A stretch of 64,000 nt of DNA from assembly GCF_037392515.1 (NCBI RefSeq), contig NC_090285.1, positions 4,529,501 to 4,593,500 of the forward strand, in the 5' to 3' direction. Both the position numbers and the translations under genes were made by a program. This DNA is from Haliotis asinina (lineage: Eukaryota; Mollusca; Gastropoda; Lepetellida; Haliotidae). Below the pieces are notes generated by a model, which was given only the letters and a program-made list of their open reading frames with translations, ran no database searches and had not been told where the DNA came from. Of the stretch, positions 44,101 through 50,215 are shown in pieces; position 1 is the first letter of the stretch, and every line of letters begins with the position of its first letter.

Positions 44101-46921
44101 TGTACAGATACTTCAGAAAAGGGAACTTCAGGGGATTTCAAGTGTTCCACCTTCTTTGCACAGAGGGAGGAGATAAGCAAATAAGCATGAGTCAGGATAA
44201 GTAGAAGATGTTAATTTTTAATATTCAAGTCATGACAAATTATAGCAGTGTTTACATATACGGGCATATGCCGGTATTTTACAGGTGAAAAGGTCAATGG
44301 ACCAGTATATTTTTAACAAACAAATCCAGGAAACCGGCAGTAAATTCACGTGGTTAAATTATTTACTCCAAATAGCAACTGTTAAGATTTAAGGAAACTG
44401 CCCTGTATATTCAATTTGCGTCATATGCGATAGTGCATATGGAATTCTGTGTCTATTATTAGGAACAACCCCTAGAGATTATTGTCATTGGCTGGAGGCC
44501 TTGCTTAGCCTCTGCCGAGACGAGGGGCCTTTAGGCGTGAGGCTATAATGTATCGTATAGCAATTCTCTATTGGAGACAGTAGTAAAAATAATCAACGGT
44601 AGGGAATGACTAACCCATTCATCACTGCCGACCAGAACCTACCTAACACATGATTCATTTATTAAGTCTTCACAATGTCTTAAAACACTTCTGACATTTC
44701 AGATGACCATACATTAGCGATAGAAATAGAATTATACACAATTTATTGCAATGTATTGAAAAAGAAAATCAATTCTCAGACACATGCAGAGTTGTCAAAT
44801 GTACATTACAGCTAATTATTTCCGTCTTTTTGTGCGATCATGTAATGCAATTCAAGAACATCTCAACTTTCGTCACCTCGAACTTAGCACTCGGACACAA
44901 TGTTTAATGCCAAAATATATGCAATAAGCATTTTTGTCACAGGTCATAACCTAGTACGTGCACTGAGTTCCATAATATATATATAGGTGGTGATCTTTAG
45001 CGTAACACTCTACCTTAATTACTTGCCACTTAATCTCACAAATGGGACAGGTTTTGTCAAGTATAATCCCACCACTCTCTCTCTGATTGTTTTAGTAAAC
45101 ATGATTCAGTTAAGACAGCTAGTCTTGATCATTGCATGTCTATCACTTGTTAAAACTTTGTTGTCACTCAGGTGCTTGAAATGCGCAAGAAAAACATCTT
45201 CGCTAACAGGTTGTTTTTTTTAACTTTCCATGAAAATATATACGAGTACAGTGTATGTGATCTTGAAGTAAAGTTTAACACTGTCCTTGCCCCAGAATTC
45301 TACATGCCACGTGTTTTCAATCTGTTTCAGGTGTCAAGTTCCAAGAATCAGATGCGGAAGGATGTGGTAAACCTGGAGAAGGCTCTGATTGAGTCGAAGA
45401 AGCGTGAGGCGCTGCAGAAGAGGCTGATCCTACAGCTCCAAGAGCAGAAGAAACAACAGGAGCTGCAGAAGGGCGAGCTGCTGAAGGCTGCCGAGAACCT
45501 CCGTGTTGTCAACATGCAGAACAATGTCAGTATCTTCAGATATGTGCTTTCCTTCATACACCTTCATATTGACACTGTTACCTTTCCAGTGGTATCTCAT
45601 GATTATGTGTTCAAAATAACATTCGGCGTAGGTTTGTCCTCACTCACACTTACTCTCTCACTCACTCAGATGGAACTAGTATTCAGTGCTAGAATTGCTT
45701 AGATTGATGCATGTGCCATTATTACTGCATTGTCTCATCCGGCCTCAGTTGTTGTCTGTCACCATATAACTGAAATATTGCTGAGTGTGGTGTTAAAACA
45801 ACAACAAACAACCACAAGAACCTTTGGACAGCCTTGTATTCATTATGGACACTGCCTGTAAAAGTATGCGTTATAGGTCTGTTGTGATTACATGTTATGA
45901 TGTAGTTGTTTCTTTGTAGACTCTTCTGGAGAGAGCAGAAAATCTGGCTGGTAATTCTCCTGTGTCATCTACAAGGTCAGTTACCATGGTAACTATGTCA
46001 CTATAGTGAGATTCAAGTATATGTAAATTTTTCAGTTGCTGCGGGCTACTCTATTTTATGTAGCCATGTATGGCCATGTATATCTTTTGGAATTAAGGAA
46101 GTAAATGTGCTGGATATTCTCTGAGGGTATGATTCAACCAATGCTTTTTATGCAGTGAAAATTGCTTACAGTGGTTATTCAGCAGTGTATAAAATTTTTG
46201 TGTCACTTTCAGCGGCAACAGGAACCAAAACCAGAACCAGAACATGTATTTCAAGACAGAGGATGGAGAGGTGATCAACATTGTGGAGAATGATGATGAT
46301 GCAAGTCTTCAGCAAAAACATTGCAATGCTGGAAAGCGGAAACCTGTGACCGACCTCATTGATCTTACACTGGAGGACGATGATATGCCTTCATCACCAA
46401 CAGCTAGCAAGTTGTTCCGGACTGAGGACATTAAACCAGACAAGGACGAACTGGATGAACAGCTGCGGCAGAACAGTGATGGCATGGAGACTGATGAGGT
46501 CAAGGACAAAAGCAAGGATGTAAAACCTAGTCTTGAAGAGTTGGACAAAGAGATTGATATGATGAGGAAAGCCAACAGTGATTCAAAGAAACAGAGGAAA
46601 AATGCAGCAAGTGGAAATCAGTGTTCAAAATTAAAAGAAAAACAGATTGCACCTCGAAAAGAAAAGGACAAGGATGGATTGTGTGAATCTGAAACAAAGC
46701 AGAGATATGAGGAACTGAAAAAGATGTATTCTGCTAAATGTACGGAGGTGACACAAGCTATGGAAGAGCTGAAGGCTTTACAGGACAATGTGCACAGGCT
46801 TCTAAGGATTATTGTGCCCGATGTGGAATTGGGGGATGCCAAAGACATTCGTTACATTGTGGAGGAGATGATCAGGGTGAACTCAGATGAATGTTTGTTG
46901 AATGGAGCATCAGCCACGTGA
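14115..46921 (+). CDS. MORC3: MORC3, GHKL ATPase with CW zinc finger (complete, 17 exons)
   Basis: MORC3 is a DNA-clamping ATPase that reads H3K4 methylation through its CW finger and forms SUMO-dependent nuclear bodies. Exons: 14115-14150, 18001-18073, 20445-20577, 22701-22924, 23985-24135, 24550-24688, 25083-25211, 26771-26899, 28146-28243, 28727-28816, 29788-29916, 30486-30569, 31140-31173, 31921-32007, 45331-45525, 45920-45975, 46213-46921. Phases agree throughout, giving 831 aa (about 940 in human). In order: ATPase motifs AELIDNAYDPD (about 33-43), DNGNG (66-70), GNGFKSG (102-108); the S5-like segment with [16 protein letters not shown]; a CW finger with WxQC, CLKW, WFC and a last Cys in the next exon (about 408-450); an EEPEDED acidic stretch and PTYEKTYKK; a charged coiled coil; SUMO-binding-like VINIV and [10 protein letters not shown]; and a C-terminal helix with IIVPDVEL. 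Two introns are U12-type. Intron 14 is 13.3 kb and full of transposons. Confidence 0.93.
15395..15527. mobile_element. MITE with GGGGCC...TTTCACAAG inverted ends
   Basis: The left end GGGGCCTGTTTCACAAG pairs with the right end CTTGTGAAACGGGGCCC. An inner CTCGTAGCATTTG also pairs with CAAATGCTACGAG, so the whole 133 bp can fold on itself. Ends of this kind are common in marine invertebrate MITEs. Confidence 0.88.
15970..16265 (+). pseudogene. Tc1/mariner transposase remnant (3' part)
   Basis: Translation in shifting frames gives [20 protein letters not shown] and [11 protein letters not shown], then [15 protein letters not shown] before a stop. These are the SPDLSPIEH catalytic block and the C-terminal end of Tc1/mariner transposases. 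There are several frame changes and stops, and no 5' half or inverted repeats are visible, so it is a dead fragment in MORC3 intron 1. Confidence 0.8.
16861..17123 (+). mobile_element. Gastropod tRNA-like SINE, best copy in the window
   Basis: This near-complete copy has GGGTAGAATAGGCCTTCAGC near the head, CGGGATCGGGTGGTCAGGC, GACTCGATTATTTACAGACG and CTGAGTGCGGCGTAAAACTA, and ends in a (CTCA)n tail. The same order recurs in every other copy. This sequence is what points to abalone. Confidence 0.88.
18001..26899 (+). CDS. MORC3: MORC3 ATPase-module exons 2-8
   Basis: These seven exons code the ATPase module. Exon 2 carries [16 protein letters not shown] and ends inside the aspartate codon of the catalytic ELIDN box. 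Exon 3 carries DNGNG. Exon 4 carries the glycine-rich lid. Exon 5 resumes with NKKIH and reaches [10 protein letters not shown]. Exon 7 carries [18 protein letters not shown], and exon 8 the [16 protein letters not shown] helix of the transducer part. The Glu that activates water and the Asn that binds magnesium (E-L-I-D-N) are present, so the ATPase is expected to be active. Confidence 0.92.
18190..18447 (+). mobile_element. SINE copy in MORC3 intron 2
   Basis: Same family and orientation as the copy at 16861, full length, with scattered substitutions. It begins 117 bp after MORC3 exon 2. Confidence 0.87.
18450..20154. other. MORC3 intron 2, remainder
   Basis: Mostly featureless AT-rich DNA. 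Between about 19760 and 20135 it matches, in the same orientation, the dispersed repeat at 8770-9300 and its flank. No gene was recognised. Confidence 0.55.
20155..20412 (+). mobile_element. Diverged SINE copy ending 30 bp before MORC3 exon 3
   Basis: The head TGGGTTAGAATCGATCGTCA, the GATTGGGTGGTGAGGC block and the final TGTGTTAAACTAACTTTCTG keep the family order but are strongly diverged. It ends 30 bp before exon 3 (20445), so it may overlap the branch region. Confidence 0.65.
20785..22635. mobile_element. Possible transposon flanked by inverted arrays with a palindromic core
   Basis: The left edge ATATATGTCAAGGTAGAGAC and the right edge CTCTACCCTGACATATACAT are inverted copies. Next to each edge are tandem units carrying TCTACCAGTAGAGA, a palindrome. 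The right array (22285-22620) has about six units of 49 bp; the left (20800-20920) has about two. The 1.3 kb between shows no recognisable transposase. It lies in MORC3 intron 3 between exons 3 and 4. Confidence 0.55.
22285..22620. repeat. 49-bp tandem array with TCTACCAGTAGAGA core
   Basis: Units read GACTCTGATTGCAATCTCTA then CTAGCAGGATCGGAGATT and CTACCAGTAGA. The middle four are nearly identical. The array ends 80 bp before MORC3 exon 4. Confidence 0.9.
22925..23984 (+). other. U12-type AT-AC intron of MORC3 (intron 4)
   Basis: The 5' end is ATATCCTTT, the full consensus of a U12 AT-AC 5' splice site. A branch site TTCCTTGAC lies at 23967-23975, and the intron ends GATGAC, 10 nt after the branch A. 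Joining 22924 to 23985 keeps the frame and yields PSNKKIH, in register with the vertebrate NKxRQ segment. No GT donor keeps the frame here. The intron contains a 0.8-kb repeat element. Confidence 0.85.
22974..23765 (+). mobile_element. Repeat element with internal 174-bp tandem modules, copy 1
   Basis: It starts with CAGCATGTAATGCGGGGGG and TATAGTCGACGCCTCGTC and ends with GGGGGCCGGGGGATATGTC. Between these are about four imperfect modules of roughly 174 bp carrying CGTTTCTGGAGCA, ACTTGGTAGATAT, GTGCCTTTTGCTATTT and TTTCCATGGAAA. No gene. It lies in the AT-AC intron of MORC3. Confidence 0.75.
24700..24885 (+). mobile_element. Old partial SINE copy
   Basis: TGATTGGGTGGTCAGACTCC, GATGCTCATGCTGTTGTTCA and GATTGTCTGGTCAAAACTC keep the family order. 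The head is missing and the tail is decayed. Confidence 0.7.
25212..26770 (+). other. U12-type GT-AG intron of MORC3 (intron 7)
   Basis: The donor reads GTATCCTTG, which matches the U12 GT-AG consensus except the last base. TTCCTTAAA lies at 26752-26760 with its branch A 11 nt before the CAG acceptor; it matches the U12 branch consensus except the final base. There is no polypyrimidine tract before the acceptor, as usual for this class. It holds a 1-kb repeat element. Confidence 0.8.
25608..26602 (+). mobile_element. Repeat element with internal 174-bp tandem modules, copy 2
   Basis: The ends TATCCCCCCGGC (25614) and GCCGGGGGGATA form 12-bp terminal inverted repeats. Inside are about five 174-bp modules like those of copy 1. 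The unit length is a multiple of three, so one frame stays open over 150 codons; this is a side effect of the repeat. It lies in the second U12-type intron of MORC3. Confidence 0.8.
27035..27400. repeat. 46-bp minisatellite, about eight units, MORC3 intron 8
   Basis: Units read TAGATTACAATAAGATATTG then TCGGCATGACATGGGTTTCATCA. Several are identical. It begins about 135 bp after the 5' splice site of exon 8. Confidence 0.92.
27396..27770. repeat. Long (GA/GGGA)n purine tract
   Basis: About 370 bp that is nearly all purine on the + strand, made of GAGAGAGA and GGGAGGGA runs. One unit of the preceding 46-bp repeat is embedded near 27430-27465. It could form triplex structure; the open frames in it are low-complexity artefacts. 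Confidence 0.93.
28830..29480. repeat. About 30-bp G-rich minisatellite starting at the MORC3 exon 10 donor
   Basis: About 20 units of the type ACTTGACAGGGGGAAGGGTA then GGTGACACAC. It starts within 20 bp of the exon 10 5' splice site at 28817. The + strand is strongly G-rich and some units hold GGGGTAAGGG. Long reverse-strand frames rich in Pro, Ser and Val run through it but are repeat artefacts. Confidence 0.92.
29788..30569 (+). CDS. MORC3: MORC3 CW-type zinc finger (exons 11-12)
   Basis: Exon 11 holds [17 protein letters not shown] and RWFCHMNPD; exon 12 begins with [13 protein letters not shown]. Together they give the four zinc cysteines (QC, NC, FC, RC) and the aromatic cage tryptophans of a CW domain that binds the H3 tail methylated at lysine 4. 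The intron splits the finger between the third and fourth cysteine. Confidence 0.93.
30190..30432 (+). mobile_element. Old diverged SINE copy
   Basis: Recognisable by TAATAACCTATGTTG, GGATTGTCTGTTTCAGAC and a final GACATTCCTGAGTGTCGTG. It lies 53 bp before MORC3 exon 12, so it may be part of the acceptor context. Confidence 0.6.
33259..33591. mobile_element. hAT-like MITE inside copy A only
   Basis: The left end TAGGGGTTAAAAAAT and the reversed right end CAGGGGTTCAAAAAT are hAT-style inverted ends. Inner GACAAGT blocks also pair. There is no coding capacity and no clear 8-bp target duplication. It lies in the 1.08 kb absent from copy B. Confidence 0.6.
33745..34793 (+). mobile_element. DIRS fossil, second partial copy (left part only)
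   Basis: Left terminal repeat and start of the gag-like region, nearly identical to the copy at 37775 because both belong to the A/B segment pair. It stops at the segment boundary and is not an independent insertion. Confidence 0.85.
34811..35207. repeat. 397-bp near-palindrome at the left end of the Crypton insertion
   Basis: The ends CCATTAA and TTAATGG mirror each other, and CATCCAACCAAAAGTAGGCG (34953) pairs with its reverse complement near 35063-35082. Arms of about 175 bp leave a loop near 35010. It may be a fold-back MITE sitting in the Crypton, or the Crypton's own end structure. Confidence 0.8.
35274..37000 (-). CDS. Crypton tyrosine recombinase (DUF3504 type), two exons
   Basis: This is the integrase of a Crypton, which cuts and joins DNA through a tyrosine. 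An acidic Ser/Asp-rich N-terminus leads to the SAM-like [13 protein letters not shown] and CRFIIEVRK core-binding block. The catalytic domain follows with Arg in [22 protein letters not shown] and the nucleophile in NYKR, so the full R-H-x-x-R-H-Y set is visible. A GT-AG intron at 35570-35804 joins GFSG to [10 protein letters not shown] in frame. The reading frame changes once, at a run of eight G (36441-36448), which may be real or a base-calling error. Otherwise the gene looks intact. It resembles mollusc Cryptons and the vertebrate genes derived from them (KIAA1958, QRICH1). Confidence 0.85.
37437..37536. repeat. 100-bp hairpin at the right end of the Crypton insertion
   Basis: GGCGTCTAATCGTTGAAGTT is followed after a short loop (TAGAT) by its reverse complement. 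The arms are about 47 bp and almost perfect. It lies between the 12-bp inverted motif and the insertion edge. Confidence 0.88.
37775..41690 (+). mobile_element. DIRS-type retroelement fossil (tyrosine-recombinase order)
   Basis: Family: DIRS. Parts seen in order: left terminal repeat (about 37775-38000); a gag-like region with a CxxC...HxxxC finger and the segment ending near 39324; a reverse transcriptase / RNase H region at about 40160-40880 with FLVPKKDGG and YLDDWL; then an inverted copy of the terminal repeat at about 41440-41690. A recombinase domain is not recognisable. The element is broken in several places and shorter than usual family members. It is GC-rich against its AT-rich host intron. 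The ends still pair well, so it is probably of fairly recent origin. Confidence 0.8.
41140..41870. repeat. Large palindrome around the right DIRS end
   Basis: TCCCATATTGCCTCTCACGG (from 41150) returns reversed at about 41833-41854. The arms, roughly 41145-41390 and 41620-41865, hold TAGCCTTTGGTCTTTGGG and its complement. The spacer contains the inverted DIRS terminal repeat. The structure could come from a nested or fold-back insertion. Confidence 0.8.
42040..42150. repeat. About 20-bp tandem repeat, six units
   Basis: ATCAGCTGTATTATTCACC is repeated head to tail, nearly without change. Confidence 0.92.
45700..45815 (+). mobile_element. SINE 3'-end fragment in MORC3 intron 15
   Basis: CATATAACTGAAATATTGCT and GAGTGTGGTGTTAAAAC match the SINE tail. 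The head is absent. It lies between exons 15 and 16. Confidence 0.55.
46213..46921 (+). CDS. MORC3: MORC3 last coding exon: SUMO-binding motifs and C-terminal helix
   Basis: The exon opens with an asparagine/glutamine run and then two hydrophobic-acidic motifs, [10 protein letters not shown] and [10 protein letters not shown], typical of SUMO-interacting motifs. A long Lys/Glu-rich region predicted to be disordered or coiled follows. The end, [18 protein letters not shown], matches the conserved C-terminal MORC3 helix. The stop TGA is at 46919-46921. Confidence 0.88.
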
Positions 46922-47046
46922 TGGTGGATCTCTGCTTCTTCCTTGTATCTTATATGGGTCATATTGTTATATTTTTGCAAAGGAACTTTATGAACTTGAT
47001 GTGACGGACAGTGAACAGTCAAAGAATTGAAGAGTTGTTTTGGACA

Positions 47047-47052
47047 AATAAA
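47047..47052 (+). terminator. Poly(A) signal of MORC3
   Basis: AATAAA lies 126 bp after the MORC3 stop, a typical distance. Further AATAAA hexamers near 47190 and 47300 could serve as alternative sites. Confidence 0.7.
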
Positions 47053-47389
47053 AGCCATGGAATGACTTCCTGTTTGTGACAAGTGTCTGCTAAATTTATG
47101 TGCAGAGAAATATGTTTTATATTTTCATAGCAAACTTTTCAGCCAGCTTAATCTTCAGCACGGGGACCAGCTATTCCTATTCATTGGAAATAAACTATGT
47201 TCTAATGATTCATTATTCTTTATCCCAGAACTGAATTGCTGCGATTAATAAGTTCTGAATGGACTGGTCAGCCATCACAGATTTCATACTTCAGAGAAAT
47301 AAATTGATTTATTGTAAATGATTATGTATGATTAATGTACTTCTCTCCTGGAATGAGTTGATTCTGTTCCATCCCCTGACTGGGCTCTA

Positions 47390-47940
47390 GCCTGTGACTG
47401 TTAGTTTGTTGTAGCCTGTGGCTGTGACACTAGGAATCTGTGGCTGTGACTGAGTAGTAGCCTTTGGCTGTGACCGAGTAGTAGCCTGTGACTGTTACTG
47501 AGTAGTAGCTTGTGGCTGACTGAGTAGTAGCCTGTGGCTGACTGAGAAGTAGCCTGTGGCTGTTACTGAGTAGTAGCCTGTGACTGACTGTTGAGTAGTA
47601 GCCTATGACTGACTGAGAAGTAGCCTGTGGCTGTTACTGAGTAGTAGCCTGTGACTGACTATGCTGATTAGTAACCTGTGGCTGTGACTGAGTAGTAACC
47701 TGTTGCTGTTTGACTAGTAGCCTGCGACTGTAACTGAGTAGTAGCCTGTGCCTGACTGAGCAGTAGCCTGTGACAGTAGTAGCCTGTTGTTGACTGAATA
47801 GTAACCTGTGATGGAGTAGTAGCCTGTGGCTGTGACTGAGTAGTATCTTGTGGGTGTATCCTGTGACTGTAACTGCTTAGTATCCTTTGGCTGTAACTAA
47901 GTGGTAGCCTTGGCTGTGACTGACTCGTTGCCTGTGGCAA
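47390..47940. repeat. About 22-bp minisatellite downstream of MORC3
   Basis: Roughly 24 imperfect units of GTAGCCTGTGGCTGTGACTG plus AGTA. The unit length varies between 18 and 30 bp, so it is a noisy array. Confidence 0.88.
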
Positions 47941-48799
47941 GTATACACAGTAAAAAAAGTTATGCATCCCCTTGATTATTTTTGATGGGGGAAATTCAAA
48001 GACACATTGTGATAAAGATAGCATGGAGGATTACAGCTATTTTGCTATTCTCGAAATGTTTGTAGCCCTACAAACTTCTTAAGCCCATTCTTAACACACT
48101 GGCTACGATCAAAGTTAAGAAGACACGAACGGCTGATGTTATTGATGACTGAATAGGTTCCTGTCTTCTTGCTGTGTGGTAGCTCGGAGCCTGATGGAAC
48201 AGGGACAATCGTTAACATGATTTGTTTGGTCATGCTTTCGCACAGAGTGACTGGTTACCATATAGCGGTAACCAGTCCTCCTCTAAATTTCTTTGTAAGA
48301 CAGACCCACTGAATGCTGCCCAATAATTTGACCTCTTGTGGTCTCTGACGGTCTCCTTCATGCCATCGTTCTTGACATGTTGTATTAAACAGACAATGAA
48401 GTTAAAAAAAGCTGTTCAGATAGCAGCGGAAAGTCGATAGGTGAAACTGCATTTTGCAGAAAGCATGGGTGGCATGACTCACTTGACCGAAGCTTCATCT
48501 GTGAAAGGCATTCTGTAACAAAAACACTCCAGTTCATAGCCAGAATACCATATTTTGTCTATCCTTCAGATGGAATGACATGATCTTAGAATTCATAAAG
48601 GCAACAACTTTAAATTTGGGGCTGCTTAACTTTGTTTACTGTGTTTATTTATGACTGTTAATTGGTGAAGTTACTCCATTAAAAGTTTTGTATTTCCTTG
48701 ACTCAAATGCAATTACTATAGTACTTTTCACCTATATGCTGTTCCGGAGCAATATTACGGAACTCAGTGTTACAGAACTTACGATTCAGAAGTACATGT

Positions 48800-49390
48800 A
48801 CATGTTAATCCTTGTCAGCGTTACTGAATGTCTCATCTAGAGGTATAAGCTTTTCCTGTACAGTGCTACAGATCTTATCACTTGGAGGGAAATGTTATTT
48901 CAAGACAGTGTTACTGAACATATTATCTGGAGGTATAAGGTATTCCTGGTCAGTGTTACTCAGACAGTATTACAGATGTTATCACCTGGAAGTACTTGTT
49001 GTTCCATGACAATGTTACTGAACATATAACTATTATCAGCTGCCTATATGTGCTATTCCCGGAAAGTGTTACAGAGGTCACAGTGTTAGATATGTTATTA
49101 CTGAGAGGTACGTACTATCCCACGATGGTGTTACTGAAGGTATCGGCTGGAGATATATGCTATTCCTGGACAGTGTTACAGAGGTCACAGTGTTAGATAT
49201 GTTATTACTGAGAGGTACGTACTATCCCACGATGGTGTTACTGAAGGTATCGGCTGGAGATATATGCTATTCCTGGACAGTGTTACAGAGGTCACAGTGT
49301 TAGATATGTTATTACTGAGAGGTACGTACTATCCCACGATGGTGTTACTGAAGGTATCGGCTGGAGATATATGCTACTCCTGGACAGTGT
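48800..49390. repeat. Tandem array ending in three near-identical 107-bp units
   Basis: Early units (48800-49060) are diverged and carry ACAGTGTTACTGAA-like phrases. Units from 49064 on are about 107 bp and nearly identical, with GGTATCGGCTGGAGATATAT and GAGAGGTACGTACTATCCC. Confidence 0.9.
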
Positions 49391-49889
49391 CATAGTCAAG
49401 AGGTGCTGGTCAGGTCACAAGTAGAACAAAACTTGTCATACATGAATTTGCATGGTTGTGAAGTCTGAATCTATATTTCTAGGTCCCCAGTCATGTATTT
49501 GTTGTTGTCCACAGGAGTCTAATATCAGGGCAGGAATTATGCCACCCTGATTTATAAATTGCTAGTTCTCAGGTAATCACAAATATTGAGCAGCAATATA
49601 GTGCTGGATTCCATACCTCAAGGTGATTCTAGCGCTACGACAGTCGAAAGTCTATGTTAAAGTATGGGAGTTAGATTCATCTTACCATCATTTTGTGGAA
49701 CTGGGCCCTGGTGTGTTGTTCTGAAGTAGCTAACTTCAGCAAGTATATATTTATTAAGTAAAATGACTGCACCTGAAGCTTGAGGTTTCACAGCTCTGCT
49801 CACTTTCAACTATGACTTTTACATGAAAGCATAATTCTTGATGCATAATTTATCACATTTCATGTTAGGATAAGATGTATGAAATTAAG

Positions 49890-50040
49890 ATTAAAAATTA
49901 GCGTTTAAGGCCAAGTTGGGCATAAAGTATTAGGCTCTGTCTGTACGTACAAATTGGAATATCTTAAGAACCACTGACTAGATTCTTTTCATATTTTGTA
50001 CCCATGTTCATCACTTCCGTTCAACTTTTGAGTGGTTTCT
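49890..50040 (+). repeat. Dispersed repeat, shares blocks with 52540-52960
   Basis: AGTATTAGGCTCTGTCTGT and TAGATTCTTTTCATATTTTG recur at 52548-52630, followed by similar phrases about ATCTCAAGAA. Both lie between MORC3 and parkin. The class is unknown and no coding capacity is seen. Confidence 0.6.
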
Positions 50041-50044
50041 GATA

Positions 50045-50215
50045 TTGTGTGAGTTTAGTTTTACGCCGTACTCACCAAGGTTCCAACTATATGGCGGCGG
50101 TCTGTAAATAATCGAGTGTGGACCAGACAATCCAGTGATCAACAACATGACCATCGATCTGCGCTATTGGGAACTGATGGCATGTGTCAACCAAGTCAGC
50201 AAGCCTTCTTGGAGG
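50045..50215 (-). mobile_element. SINE copy, reverse orientation, partial
   Basis: It begins with GTGAGTTTAGTTTTACGCCG and goes through GGCGGCGGTCTGTAAATAAT to CAACCAAGTCAGCAAGCC. The 5' head of the SINE is missing. Confidence 0.85.

Larger units (their letters stand above)
32008..45330 (+). other. MORC3 intron 14, 13.3 kb, transposon nest
   Basis: The intron runs from the donor after the QGE codons to the acceptor before the VSSSKNQ exon, both in phase 0. It holds a near-identical segment pair (32409-34793 and 34794-38824), a Crypton, a DIRS retroelement, a large palindrome and short tandem repeats. About 42160-45330 shows no recognisable gene or family. The two exons it separates both code coiled coil. 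Confidence 0.85.
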
